Assembly: GCF_025751495.1 (NCBI RefSeq)
Contig: NZ_JAOWKZ010000003.1
Span: forward strand, 558,001 to 622,000
DNA length: 64,000 bases
DNA from: Albidovulum litorale
GTDB taxonomy: Bacteria > Pseudomonadota > Alphaproteobacteria > Rhodobacterales > Rhodobacteraceae
Reading direction: 5' to 3'
Shown here: one piece after another, positions 28,964 through 37,531 of the stretch
How positions within the stretch are numbered: the stretch's first letter is position 1
Layout of the letters: each line of letters begins with the position of its first letter
The notes under the pieces: generated by a model
Databases searched by the model: none
Seen by the model: only the letters and a program-made list of their open reading frames with translations
What the model was told of the DNA's origin: nothing
Program-made: the position numbers and the translations under genes

Positions 28964-29584
28964 TCAGTTCGGACCATGCCAGTCGATCTGGCAGATCTCG
29001 GCCGAGCGGCCGTCGAAATCCCAGACCCGGCCGAAGGCGCGGACCTTGCCCTTCGATGCCTTGGCGACCGTGATATCCGGCCCCATCCAGTATTCGGTAT
29101 TGGTGACAACGATATCCTCGCCCTTGTTGCCGGGCACCGGCGCGATCTCGCCCTTGATGGCACGGCCCACGGTCAGACGGCGGGTCTTGCCTTCGGTCTC
29201 ATAGGTGACGGGTGCCCGTTCAGCACCGAGGAATTCGCTGACCAGCACCTTGAACAGGCCAGTCGTGCCGCGCGCCTGGCCTGTGAAGACCTTCAGAAGG
29301 CCCTCATAGGCCGTATCGCTCGCCCGGTCATCGATATAGGCCGCCGCCTTCCAGTTGCCGCGCCCCATCTTGCCGGGAATTTCGAGGAGGAGGCCGATAT
29401 TGAGGCCGGAAATATCCTCGCCATCATAGTGCCCCTCGTCGATGCGGATACCAGCCCAGCCCATGCAATAGCCCTCGGTCGGGGGATGATCGCCGAGCGA
29501 GATCACGCAAGGACAGAAGACCGTGCAGTTGCAGTTGAGGATCAGTTCCCCCTTGATGGCCCATTCGGGCAAGGTGTCGGCCAT
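28964..29584 (-). CDS. DUF1326 protein with clustered cysteines
   Basis: This 206-residue soluble protein matches the DUF1326 family, whose function is unknown. The N-terminus has a dense cysteine cluster CNCTVFCPC (C18, C20, C24, C26) with a further C40 in TEGYCMGW and one cysteine near the C-terminus, a pattern that suggests metal or thiol chemistry. No signal peptide or membrane segment is seen. It begins 12 bases after the DUF2182 membrane gene and ends 17 bases before dmdA, so it is co-transcribed with both. The common pairing of DUF1326 with DUF2182 points to a functional partnership. Confidence 0.88.
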   Translation of the reverse strand: MADTLPEWAIKGELILNCNCTVFCPCVISLGDHPPTEGYCMGWAGIRIDEGHYDGEDISGLNIGLLLEIPGKMGRGNWKAAAYIDDRASDTAYEGLLKVFTGQARGTTGLFKVLVSEFLGAERAPVTYETEGKTRRLTVGRAIKGEIAPVPGNKGEDIVVTNTEYWMGPDITVAKASKGKVRAFGRVWDFDGRSAEICQIDWHGPN

Positions 29585-29596
29585 ATCGGTCCTCCG

Positions 29597-30403
29597 TCAG
29601 ACAAGTTGCAATGCGCGAAGGATCGAAACACCCCCCGCGAGGATCAGCGCCCAACCGGCGGGCCGGGTGAGCCAACGCCCGATCTCGGGCAGTTTTTCCA
29701 AGGTCATGAAGTGCGTCGCCGCCCCCATCCAGATCAGGTTCATCGTACCGCCGATGAAGCCGAGCGCCATCAGTGCCCAGCAGCAGCCAAGGCAAAGCGC
29801 ACCAAGCCGCAGGCCCATATCAAGCGCCGCCACTGCGCCGGGGCGCCAATGGCTCATGAAGAAGGTCAGCGGCATCCGGCATTTCGCAAGGCAGGCAGCC
29901 TTGAAGACCGAGAACTGATAGGCCCCAGCCCCGAAGAGCAGTCCGGCGGTCAGCCAGGGCGACAGGCTTGCCCCTGCAGGCGTCAGCATGCCGTTCCGCG
30001 CCAGCCCCCACTGCGCCGCCGCACCGATGACCGACGCGCCAAGCCAGATCGCAGTATACCCCGCGACAAGCGCCAGTGCGCCCGCCCCGTTCGTTGCTCC
30101 GGTCGCCGAAAGATCGGTGAAGGTTCGAAGCGCGGGCACGAAGGTCGGCAGCATCATCGCCATGGCCATCAGCGCCCACATCGCCCAGAGGGCAAAGGGG
30201 TTCGCCTCGGCCGCTGAAGCGCAAAGCGCGGCCCAGAATTCTGCCGGCACATCCGCCAACTCCGAGCCCGGCAAACCACGTGCCATCAGCACGACGGCAA
30301 TCCATGACAGAAGGATCAGCGCATAAAAACCAAGCCAGCCCGCAGCGCGCGGGCTGAGCCAGACAGGCACTCGCCTTTCACCACGCAGGATCGGTGCGGA
30401 CAT
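29597..30403 (-). CDS. DUF2182 predicted metal-binding integral membrane protein
   Basis: This 268-residue protein has about six membrane segments (near residues 22-42, 68-90, 108-130, 150-168, 190-215, 248-266). It carries the conserved family features C171-LAK-C175-R-M-P, H185-W, and ALCLGCCWALM (C204, C207, C208) followed by GGTMNLIWMG. The cysteine pairs facing the membrane core or its surface are the basis of the metal-binding prediction; the metal is unknown. It is the first gene of the four-gene operon with DUF1326, dmdA and acuI, with AGGGGGC before its ATG, and is divergent from an FCD-type regulator across 108 bases containing a clear operator. Confidence 0.88.
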   Translation of the reverse strand: MSAPILRGERRVPVWLSPRAAGWLGFYALILLSWIAVVLMARGLPGSELADVPAEFWAALCASAAEANPFALWAMWALMAMAMMLPTFVPALRTFTDLSATGATNGAGALALVAGYTAIWLGASVIGAAAQWGLARNGMLTPAGASLSPWLTAGLLFGAGAYQFSVFKAACLAKCRMPLTFFMSHWRPGAVAALDMGLRLGALCLGCCWALMALGFIGGTMNLIWMGAATHFMTLEKLPEIGRWLTRPAGWALILAGGVSILRALQLV

Positions 30404-30473
30404 GGATGCCCCCTGGCAAAAAAGGATGGACGGACAGCCCCGTCCTGCCTAGGGTCTACCTATCCGCGGCAAA

Positions 30474-30496
30474 TGTCAAACATTTAATGTCTGACA
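30474..30496. promoter_or_regulatory. Near-perfect 23-bp palindrome between the dmdA operon and its divergent GntR/FCD regulator
   Basis: Ten of eleven base pairs around the centre at 30485 are complementary; the outer arms are TGTCA and TGACA. Two shorter dyads are nested here, AAATGT-CAA-ACATTT (30471-30485) and TGTC-T-GACA (30488-30496), the latter close to the TTGTCnGACAA form used by FadR-subfamily regulators. On the minus strand the site includes a perfect TTGACA (30474-30479) that could be the -35 of the DUF2182-DUF1326-dmdA-acuI operon, and it lies 15 bases before the regulator ATG. Control of both directions by the neighbouring regulator is the natural reading. Confidence 0.75.
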
Positions 30497-30511
30497 ATTG
30501 AGGGAAGAGAT

Positions 30512-31261
30512 ATGAAAGGCCTGCAACTCGGCACCGAAGGCGAATTGCCGATCCGCATTGCGGCGGCGATCCGCGATGCAATTGTCGCGGGGCGGCTGAT
30601 CGTGGATGAACGCCTGCCTTCGGAACAGGAACTGGCCGAACAGTTCGGCGTCTCACGTCCCACGGTGCGGGAAGCGTTAAAACGGCTTGCGGCGCAAAGC
30701 CTGATCCGTACGCAGCGGGGCGCCACCGGGGGAGCCTTTATCAACCGGATATCGTACGAAGAGGCGGCCGGACAGCAGATCACCACGTCCACACTGTTGC
30801 TCAGCATGAATGCGGTCGATTTCGAGACCGCCTGCGAGGCCCGTTATGCGCTCGAACGCGCCTGCGTGCCCTTTGCCGCCGAACGGCGTGAGGCTGACCA
30901 TCTCGCTGCGATGCGGGCCGAGATCTTCCGCCAGTCGCAACCCGGCCTGTCGGACGAAAGCTTCTGCGCTTCTGACGTTGCCTTTCACCGCGCGCTCGTC
31001 GATGCGGCGGGCAATCCCGTGCTCTCCTACCAGCTTGCGGGCGCAGTCGAGGCGATGCAGCCCCTGATGAATATGATCACCTTCACCGCCCGTTCGCGCG
31101 AAAGGATCGTGTCCCTTCACACGGCGATAGCCGATGCCATCGAGTCCAAGAATCCTGCAACCGCCGAGGCGGCACTGGCAGAACTTGCCACCTACACAAT
31201 CGGTCTAGCCGCCGATATCCGCGCCAAACGCCTTACGACTAAAGGCGCGGCAGGGCAGTGA
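30512..31261 (+). CDS. GntR-family transcriptional regulator, FadR/FCD subfamily
   Basis: This 249-residue regulator has an N-terminal winged helix-turn-helix (LPSEQELAEQFGVSRPTVREALKRLAAQ, about residues 33-60) and a C-terminal FCD ligand-binding domain with the histidine-containing DVAFHRALVDAAGNPVL stretch and further conserved residues that usually bind a metal and a carboxylate or acyl-CoA. It is divergent from the dmdA operon and has a 23-bp palindrome just before its ATG, so autoregulation and control of DMSP metabolism are likely. Candidate effectors such as DMSP, acrylate or acryloyl-CoA are inference. It ends 15 bases from a convergent gene. Confidence 0.92.
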   Translation: MKGLQLGTEGELPIRIAAAIRDAIVAGRLIVDERLPSEQELAEQFGVSRPTVREALKRLAAQSLIRTQRGATGGAFINRISYEEAAGQQITTSTLLLSMNAVDFETACEARYALERACVPFAAERREADHLAAMRAEIFRQSQPGLSDESFCASDVAFHRALVDAAGNPVLSYQLAGAVEAMQPLMNMITFTARSRERIVSLHTAIADAIESKNPATAEAALAELATYTIGLAADIRAKRLTTKGAAGQ

Positions 31262-31276
31262 GAAAAGACCCAGCGC

Positions 31277-32701
31277 TTAATCCCCGAACAGCAGGAACGG
31301 CAGTCGCGCGGCAAGTGGCAATGCGTTGACCTGTTCGGCGCTGACTGTCGTCGCGGGCGCGGTTTCGACGGCAGCCATTTCGCCTTCACCCGACGCTTCG
31401 GGAACAGCGAATGTCGGCAGAGCCGCGGGCGCTTCTCGGGCCGACGCCTGATCCGCCTTGCCCGCAATCGTATAGGCGGCCTTGCGCACCAGTTGCATGC
31501 GGTCGGGCTGGCCCGGCGTGAACGGCACCGTTCCCGTCGTCGCGGCGGCCGAAATCGCCATGTCGTACCAGTCGAAAGCCAGATCCGCCCGCTGTGCGGC
31601 ACCGAATCCCTGGCTCAGATGATGACCGAGCAACTCGCCATAGGCACCCTCGCCCAGGGCCGCGAGAATGAGACCCGAAGCCACGGCGATATCCATATTG
31701 TCCTCGGCATAGCCAACCGACAGGCAGATCTTCGCCGTGGCGGCAAGCTGCACCGGCGCCATGCCTGAACTCAAGGCAAAGCCGCGCACATCGGCGATGA
31801 CCGCCTCGGCCGGTTCCAGCGACAGTGCGGCAACCTGCGCCTTCATCGCCGGACCAAAACCCGCACATTGCGCCGAGATATCGGCCTTCGTCACACCGGG
31901 CACCTTGGCGGCCAGTTCCTCGCCCTCGGCGATGGCGAAGCTACGGACAAGGCAGAACTGCTCGCCAAGCGCGGTCATCGGGTCGGTCATCGTCGCCGCC
32001 GTCATGTAGCCGCCATTGGTGGAGGTCATCAGCCCGATCCGGTTGCAATGCGAGGCAAGCGAGGCAGCCACCGCACCACCGCCAAGGAAGGTCGGCAGGC
32101 CCGGCGCTGCTGGTTCGGTTCCCGGCTCGGTCATGGCTTCGGTCGCTGCCGGGGCTTCGGGCGCCGGGGCGGGTGTGGTGGGCGTAACCGCGAACTGTGT
32201 TTGCGGCAAGATGCCTGCCGCCTCATCCCGCCATTGCAGCAGGAGGCCCCGCATACCCATCGGGTTCGCCGCGGCTTGCTGCATCGTCACCGGTCCGCCC
32301 GCGATGGCGCGGTGGTAGGAGGTAATGAGATGATTCCGCTCATAATCGGTCAGATAACCCGTCGCCGGATAGCCGAGCGTCGACTGGTACTGCGCGATCG
32401 CGGCCCGCGACTGGCGGCCAAGCACACCGTCGGGCGCGCCGACCGGATAGCCGAAATAGTTGAGCGCGACCTGCGTGTCGCGATTGGCGGCGCGGGTCGC
32501 CGAACTGATGCCCGAACTCGTCGATTTCCGTACGACGGTGCGTTGTTTCTTCTTGTTGGATTCGTTGACGATGGCACCGCCGATCAGCCCCCCGATAATA
32601 CCGCCGGCGATGGCATCGCCCGCATCGGCCAGAACCGGTGTCGTCGGCGTGAAGGCCAGCGACATCGCCACGGCACCGGTTGCAAATCCCTTGCAGATCA
32701 T
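31277..32701 (-). CDS. Exported peptidoglycan-binding-domain protein of unknown function
   Basis: This 474-residue protein has an N-terminal signal peptide (to about residue 25), then a glycine-zipper stretch GDAIAGGIIGGLIGGAIV that can insert in membranes, a basic KKKQR tract, and a PG_binding_1 domain around residues 70-115 (NYFGYPVGAPDGVLGRQSRA). The remainder, including a proline/alanine-rich linker near 165-190 and a cysteine-containing C-terminal half, is not recognised. The ATG at 32701 is preceded by GGGAGGGG. It is convergent with the FCD regulator and is probably an envelope protein; a catalytic domain is not evident. Confidence 0.78.
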   Translation of the reverse strand: MICKGFATGAVAMSLAFTPTTPVLADAGDAIAGGIIGGLIGGAIVNESNKKKQRTVVRKSTSSGISSATRAANRDTQVALNYFGYPVGAPDGVLGRQSRAAIAQYQSTLGYPATGYLTDYERNHLITSYHRAIAGGPVTMQQAAANPMGMRGLLLQWRDEAAGILPQTQFAVTPTTPAPAPEAPAATEAMTEPGTEPAAPGLPTFLGGGAVAASLASHCNRIGLMTSTNGGYMTAATMTDPMTALGEQFCLVRSFAIAEGEELAAKVPGVTKADISAQCAGFGPAMKAQVAALSLEPAEAVIADVRGFALSSGMAPVQLAATAKICLSVGYAEDNMDIAVASGLILAALGEGAYGELLGHHLSQGFGAAQRADLAFDWYDMAISAAATTGTVPFTPGQPDRMQLVRKAAYTIAGKADQASAREAPAALPTFAVPEASGEGEMAAVETAPATTVSAEQVNALPLAARLPFLLFGD

Positions 32702-32829
32702 AGTCCCCTCCCAAATGGCAGACGGTCCGGACCCGCAAGCAGATGGGCCCGGCACCGCATCTCAAGAATATCAATACCCGCCACTCTGCGCCCTTTTTGC
32801 CGATCTGGCAAATCCGGCCTCAGCCCCGA

Positions 32830-33081
32830 TCACTCGTCACGGGTTATCCGGACGTAACTCGCCCGGTTCATCTGGGCATGGGGTGCGACCAGCCGCGTGA
32901 CCTGACGCGCGGCATGCCGCGGCACGTAACGGTCGGGTTCCACGACGGGCTTGTCGTAAAGCACCCGGTTCATCTGGGCTGTGGGTTGCGGCACCTCTGC
33001 CTGCGCGGCGATGAGGACGGATGCAAACAAAAGACCTGCAATAACGGCGACCGATCCGGCCGCCACATGGAATACACTCAT
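32830..33081 (-). CDS. Small exported protein of unknown function
   Basis: This 83-residue protein has a signal peptide or N-terminal anchor (to about residue 28, ending IAAQA) and a short basic mature part in which the motif AQMNR occurs twice (PTAQMNRVLYDKP and PHAQMNRASYVRI), suggesting an internal duplication. The ATG at 33081 has GGAGG five bases upstream. It is on the same strand as the peptidoglycan-binding gene 128 bases downstream. I do not recognise a family. Confidence 0.6.
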   Translation of the reverse strand: MSVFHVAAGSVAVIAGLLFASVLIAAQAEVPQPTAQMNRVLYDKPVVEPDRYVPRHAARQVTRLVAPHAQMNRASYVRITRDE

Positions 33082-33279
33082 GGCTGCCTCCAATGGCATC
33101 TATTGAAATACGGGATGGGGGAATGCCCCCGACTTACTGGAATGGTCGCATAATGCGCCCGGCCCGGTCCTGCCGCCAGTCCGGTATTCCTGCCCCGTCA
33201 GGTTCCCAAGCGAGAGATACTTTTCACCTCTTGCGCGAGGGGGTATGTCCATGCGGAGAACGCCGCTTGAGGATCAACA

Positions 33280-33927
33280 TTGGTCGAATGGATCACCAGC
33301 CCGGGCCTCGTGCCCTACGACCACGCACTTGCCGAGATGGAAGCGCGGGTCGCCGCCATGGCCGAGGGCCGCGCGGGCGAGGCGATCTGGCTTCTGGAAC
33401 ATCCGCCGCTTTACACAGCAGGCACTTCCGCCCGCGCAGAGGACCTTACCGATCCCGACCGCTTCCCGGTCTTCGTGGCGGGGCGCGGCGGGCAGTACAC
33501 CTACCATGGTCCCGGCCAGCGCGTGGCCTATGTCATGCTCGACCTCAACACCCGCGGCCGGGACGTGCGCGCCTTTGTCGGGCGGCTGGAGGCCTGGGTC
33601 ATCGCGGCGCTCGCCGAGTTCAATATCCGGGGCGAGGTCCGAGAGGGCCGAGTGGGTGTCTGGGTCCCGCGGCCCGACAAGCCGCCCCTGCCCGACGGCA
33701 GCCCGCGCGAAGACAAGATCGCGGCAATCGGCGTGAAGCTCAGAAAGTGGATCAGCTTTCACGGCATCTCAATCAATGTCGAACCCGACCTGTCGCATTT
33801 CGACGGGATCGTGCCCTGCGGCATCCGCGATCATGGGGTCACGAGCCTCGTCGACCTTGGCCTGCCTGTGACGATGGAGGACCTCGATGTGGCACTTAAG
33901 GCAACCTTCGCCACCGCGTTCGGATGA
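33280..33927 (+). CDS. lipB: Lipoyl(octanoyl) transferase
   Basis: This 215-residue enzyme moves the octanoyl group from acyl carrier protein to the lipoyl domains of 2-oxoacid dehydrogenases and the glycine cleavage H protein. The catalytic pair is present: K153 in [11 protein letters not shown] and C180 in [11 protein letters not shown]; the motif [12 protein letters not shown] lies near residue 70. The start is a TTG at 33280 with TGAGGA upstream, and the resulting N-terminus MVEWITS matches the family well. It is followed by two adjacent hairpins. Confidence 0.93.
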   Translation: MVEWITSPGLVPYDHALAEMEARVAAMAEGRAGEAIWLLEHPPLYTAGTSARAEDLTDPDRFPVFVAGRGGQYTYHGPGQRVAYVMLDLNTRGRDVRAFVGRLEAWVIAALAEFNIRGEVREGRVGVWVPRPDKPPLPDGSPREDKIAAIGVKLRKWISFHGISINVEPDLSHFDGIVPCGIRDHGVTSLVDLGLPVTMEDLDVALKATFATAFG

Positions 33928-33964
33928 TACCGGCGCCGGTCCAGAGCCTTCGGCAACGGACGGA

Positions 33965-34010
33965 GCAAAAATCATAATGATTTTTGCCAAGAAAATTCAA
34001 ATTTTCTTGG
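33965..34010. repeat. Two adjoining AT-rich hairpins after lipB
   Basis: Two perfect inverted repeats with 11-base arms lie end to end in the 230-base gap between lipB and the cytochrome gene. The first has arms 33965-33975 and 33977-33987 (GCAAAAATCAT and complement); the second has arms 33987-33997 and 34000-34010 (CCAAGAAAATT and complement). Their low GC stands out sharply from the surroundings. They may terminate lipB transcription, and their form is one I associate with recurring intergenic elements of Rhodobacterales; copy number was not checked. Confidence 0.8.
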
Positions 34011-34157
34011 CCCCTCCCCACCGGATCGCGCAGGATTGAAGGATATGCAGGTCGGTCCTGCCACTTGACTTATAGCAAGTCGGCCCGGAACCGGCCATGG
34101 TATAGGCGCGTGACGCAGTCCGCCTGCGCGCGAGTAACGACAAAGAGGACCATCGTG

Positions 34158-34571
34158 ATGAAAACCAGATTTCTTGCCCTTGCCGCCGCGCTGACCCTTG
34201 CCGGTCCCGCCCTTGCCGAGGGCGATGCCGCCAAGGGCGAATCGGACTTCAAGAAATGCAAGGCCTGCCACATGATCGTCGCCGATGACGGCACCGAGAT
34301 TCAAAAAGGCGGCAAGACGGGTCCGAACCTCTACGGCGTGATCGGCCGGGCTGTCGGCTCTGCCGATTTCAAATATGGCGATGCGCTTGTTGCCATTGGT
34401 GAGGGCGGCCTTGTCTGGGACGAGGCCGAACTGGCCGCCTATGTCACCGACCCCAAGGCCTGGGTGCAGGACAAGTCGGGGGATGCCGCCGCCAAGTCCA
34501 AGATGACCTTCAAGCTGACCAAGGGTCAGGAGGACATGGCCGCCTATCTCGCCTCGGTTTCCGCTCAGTAA
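34158..34571 (+). CDS. cycA: Cytochrome c550/c2-type periplasmic electron carrier
   Basis: This 137-residue class I c-type cytochrome has a signal peptide ending ALA at residue 20, a haem-attachment motif C34-KA-C37-H38, and the distal ligand M116 in KSKMTFKL. The stretch GGKTGPNLYGVIGR and the overall layout closely resemble Paracoccus cytochrome c550. It carries electrons from the bc1 complex to terminal oxidases; the oxidase subunit gene ctaD lies 205 bases downstream. The ATG at 34158 fits the signal peptide; an ill-fitting longer frame from 33984 is not used. Confidence 0.9.
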   Translation: MKTRFLALAAALTLAGPALAEGDAAKGESDFKKCKACHMIVADDGTEIQKGGKTGPNLYGVIGRAVGSADFKYGDALVAIGEGGLVWDEAELAAYVTDPKAWVQDKSGDAAAKSKMTFKLTKGQEDMAAYLASVSAQ

Positions 34572-34686
34572 TCGGTTCGGGTTAAGAAACACGGCTCCCC
34601 CCTTCTCACGAGGGGTGGAGCGCCGGACGAGGGCCTAGTTTATCCCTCGGTGCGGCAATTTTTCCTGTTCCCTGCGGCTTGGTGGA

Positions 34687-34715
34687 TTGCCCAAGCTGAA
34701 AACGCCCACTATTAC
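34687..34715 (+). promoter_or_regulatory. Candidate ctaD promoter
   Basis: TTGCCC (34687-34692) and TATTAC (34710-34715) are spaced by 17 bases, 61 bases before the ctaD ATG. The match is moderate. The rest of the 205-base gap also holds a G/C-rich dyad at 34594-34621 which may end the cytochrome transcript. Confidence 0.35.
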
Positions 34716-34776
34716 GGGGCCGGACGAGGTATCGGTGAGACGGCCGGTGCCCCCGTGCATGGAATGGGAGAACAGC

Positions 34777-36447
34777 ATGGCCGACGCAGCCGTTCATGGC
34801 CACGGTGATCATGGGCACCCCGGGTTCTTTACCCGCTGGTTCATGTCCACCAACCACAAGGATATCGGTATCCTCTACCTCTTCACGGCCGCCGCCGTGG
34901 GTCTGATTTCGGTGATCTTCACCGTCTACATGCGCATGGAGCTCATGGAGCCCGGCGTGCAATATATGTGCCTTGAGGGCGCGCGGTTCTTCGCATCTGA
35001 CGAGGTCTGCACCCCGAACGGCCATATCTGGAACGTGATGGTGACCTATCACGGCGTCCTGATGATGTTCTTCGTCGTCATTCCGGCGCTCTTCGGCGGT
35101 TTCGGCAACTATTTCATGCCGTTGCATATCGGAGCGCCCGATATGGCCTTCCCGCGCATGAACAACCTTAGCTACTGGATGTTCGTCGCCGGTGTGGCGC
35201 TTGGCGTCGCGTCGCTCCTCTCGCCGGGCGGCAACGACCAGGCCGGGTCGGGCGTCGGCTGGGTTCTCTACCCGCCACTGTCGACGAACGAGGCAGGCTG
35301 GTCGATGGACCTCGCGATCTTCGCGGTCCACGTCTCGGGCGCGTCGTCGATCCTCGGCGCGATCAACATGATCACGACCTTCCTCAACATGCGGGCACCG
35401 GGCATGACGCTGCACAAAGTGCCGCTCTTTGCCTGGTCGATCTTCGTCACCGCCTGGTTGATTCTTCTGTCCCTGCCGGTTCTGGCGGGCGCGATCACCA
35501 TGCTGCTGACAGACCGCAACTTCGGCACCACCTTCTTCCAGCCCTCAGGCGGCGGTGACCCGATCCTCTACCAGCACATCCTGTGGTTCTTCGGCCACCC
35601 CGAGGTCTACATCATCATCGTGCCGGGCTTTGGCATCATCTCCCACGTCATCGCGACCTTCGCCCGCAAGCCGATCTTCGGCTACCTGCCGATGGTCTAC
35701 GCGATGGTGGCGATCGGTGTTCTGGGCTTCGTCGTCTGGGCGCACCACATGTACACGGTCGGCATGTCGCTGACCCAGCAGTCCTACTTCATGCTGGCGA
35801 CAATGGTGATTGCGGTGCCAACAGGCATCAAGGTCTTCTCGTGGATCGCAACGATGTGGGGCGGCTCGATCGAGTTCAAGACACCGATGCTCTGGGCCTT
35901 CGGCTTCCTGTTCCTCTTCACCGTCGGTGGTGTTACGGGCGTCGTGCTGAGCCAGGCGCCGGTCGACCGGGTCTATCACGACACCTACTACGTGGTCGCC
36001 CACTTCCACTACGTGATGTCGCTGGGCGCCGTATTCGCGATCTTCGCGGGCGTCTATTTCTGGATCGGCAAGATGTCGGGCCGTCAATATCCGGAATGGG
36101 CGGGCAAGCTGCATTTCTGGATGATGTTTATCGGTGCGAACCTGACCTTCTTCCCGCAGCACTTCCTGGGCCGCCAGGGCATGCCGCGCCGCTACATCGA
36201 CTATCCGGAGGCCTTCGCCCACTGGAACTACATCTCGTCGCTGGGCGCATTCCTTTCCTTCGCTTCTTTCCTCTTCTTCATCGGCATCGTGTTCTACACT
36301 TTGCGTGCCGGTAAGCGGGTCGAAGAGGCGAACTACTGGAACCCCTATGCCGACACGCTTGAATGGACCCTGCCCTCGCCGCCGCCGGAGCATACGTTCG
36401 AACAGCTCCCGAAGCAGAGCGACTGGGATCACGGGCACGCCCACTAA
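34777..36447 (+). CDS. ctaD: Cytochrome c oxidase subunit I (aa3 type)
   Basis: This 556-residue membrane protein carries haem a, haem a3 and CuB of the terminal oxidase. The motifs include [17 protein letters not shown] with the catalytic glutamate and CuB histidine, [12 protein letters not shown] with the two further CuB histidines, [14 protein letters not shown] with the K-channel lysine, and [12 protein letters not shown] with the haem ligands; the D-channel aspartate lies in [12 protein letters not shown]. The ATG at 34777 is preceded by GGGAG. No other oxidase subunits are in the window, so subunits II and III are encoded elsewhere, as is usual in Paracoccus and Rhodobacter relatives. 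Confidence 0.97.
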   Translation: MADAAVHGHGDHGHPGFFTRWFMSTNHKDIGILYLFTAAAVGLISVIFTVYMRMELMEPGVQYMCLEGARFFASDEVCTPNGHIWNVMVTYHGVLMMFFVVIPALFGGFGNYFMPLHIGAPDMAFPRMNNLSYWMFVAGVALGVASLLSPGGNDQAGSGVGWVLYPPLSTNEAGWSMDLAIFAVHVSGASSILGAINMITTFLNMRAPGMTLHKVPLFAWSIFVTAWLILLSLPVLAGAITMLLTDRNFGTTFFQPSGGGDPILYQHILWFFGHPEVYIIIVPGFGIISHVIATFARKPIFGYLPMVYAMVAIGVLGFVVWAHHMYTVGMSLTQQSYFMLATMVIAVPTGIKVFSWIATMWGGSIEFKTPMLWAFGFLFLFTVGGVTGVVLSQAPVDRVYHDTYYVVAHFHYVMSLGAVFAIFAGVYFWIGKMSGRQYPEWAGKLHFWMMFIGANLTFFPQHFLGRQGMPRRYIDYPEAFAHWNYISSLGAFLSFASFLFFIGIVFYTLRAGKRVEEANYWNPYADTLEWTLPSPPPEHTFEQLPKQSDWDHGHAH

Positions 36448-36466
36448 TCGGCGCAGATGAACGAAC

Positions 36467-36500
36467 AACGGCCCCGGAACGTTCCGGGGCCGTTTGCTTT
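36467..36500 (+). terminator. Intrinsic terminator after ctaD
   Basis: A 14-base perfect palindrome with no loop (36467-36480 and 36481-36494, arm AACGGCCCCGGAAC) is followed by TTTGCTTTT-like T-rich bases. It lies 19 bases after the ctaD stop and may also act for the convergent methyltransferase gene. Confidence 0.88.
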
Positions 36501-36573
36501 TGCAGCCATCTCCTGGTCGCTCGTCAAGTTGAGACGCGGTGAAGTGTCGCGACTTTCAGTTCATTCCAGGCCG

Positions 36574-37383
36574 TCACTTGCGGCAAACGAACGTCGTCGA
36601 CGACAGCGGCATCGTCATACCGCACGGACCAAAGGCCTCTTGGAGCGCAGCGAGCATTGCCGCTGCGACTTCGTCAGGGTCTACGTCACCACGCTCGCGG
36701 ATTTCATCGATCAACGGATTGCCAAAAACTAGAGCGGTCGCAAACGCTTCCGGATTGACGATCGCCTTTTGCAACCGGATGGTCTTGTGGCCGATACTGC
36801 TCCATCCGGCCGAACCAAGGTCGGATATGACTCCCTCGGGATCGCCATAGTGGAACGGCACCTTGTAGAAACCGGGAGGATTGGTGGGAAAGAACCGCTT
36901 TCCGACGTCGTGCGCTACGAGTGAAAACGGATTATCGTCCATCGCGCTCCAAACATTGAAGACATAGCGCCCACCCTGCTTCAGGACACGGGCCGCTTCA
37001 CGAAATGAGGCGGCTTTGTCCGGGAAGAACATGACCCCGAATTGGCAGGCCATCAGATCAAATGTCGCGTTCTCGAAAGGCAGGTCCATTGCATCGACGA
37101 CCGCGTAATCCACGTTCTCCGCACCGGAGAGCTTGGTTTTGGCGACATCCAGCATCGGTGCGTTTAGGTCCGTTACCAACAATGCCGCTTCACGCGGCAA
37201 TCCGGACCGCAGCATCTGGCTAAGGATGCCGGTTCCGGCCGCCAGCTCCACGACTCTCCTCGGCTTTTCCTTGCAGCATTCCTCGGCAATAGCCTCGGCG
37301 TAATCGACAAATATGTTCGGCCCCAGACCATTGTCGTAGTGACGCGGGATATCCCCGACAAAACTGGCAGAATGAGTAGACAT
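36574..37383 (-). CDS. Class I SAM-dependent methyltransferase (UbiE-like)
   Basis: This 269-residue protein has the class I methyltransferase fold: motif I VVELAAGTGILSQ near residue 43, the acidic end of strand two at VTDLNAPML, and DLPFENATFDLMACQFGVMFF with the post-II and post-III region. It resembles the ubiquinone/menaquinone methyltransferase-related Methyltransf_11 group; the substrate is not known. It is convergent with ctaD and separated by a strong terminator. Its base composition appears lower in GC than neighbouring genes by eye, which may reflect transfer. The 148 bases upstream of it, shared with DUF2244, hold nothing I can name. Confidence 0.85.
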   Translation of the reverse strand: MSTHSASFVGDIPRHYDNGLGPNIFVDYAEAIAEECCKEKPRRVVELAAGTGILSQMLRSGLPREAALLVTDLNAPMLDVAKTKLSGAENVDYAVVDAMDLPFENATFDLMACQFGVMFFPDKAASFREAARVLKQGGRYVFNVWSAMDDNPFSLVAHDVGKRFFPTNPPGFYKVPFHYGDPEGVISDLGSAGWSSIGHKTIRLQKAIVNPEAFATALVFGNPLIDEIRERGDVDPDEVAAAMLAALQEAFGPCGMTMPLSSTTFVCRK

Positions 37384-37531
37384 ACCTACCTCCAGTCCGG
37401 TCGCTGGTGGTGATTGCGACGAGTATAGCCAAAAATCTCGTATCGCGCCAACATGGCCACCTTGCTGAGACGGAGGCCCTCGACGATCATGAGCATATTC
37501 AAGATCGGAAATTGGCCTGGAGCGCAGTTGG

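Noticed and set aside
33928-34157. A tRNA or small RNA gene in the gap after lipB
   Set aside because: The hairpins do not form a cloverleaf and no promoter-terminator pair for a small RNA could be seen.
34594-34621. Intrinsic terminator after the cytochrome gene
   Set aside because: The dyad is imperfect and no T tract follows, so I do not call it as a feature.
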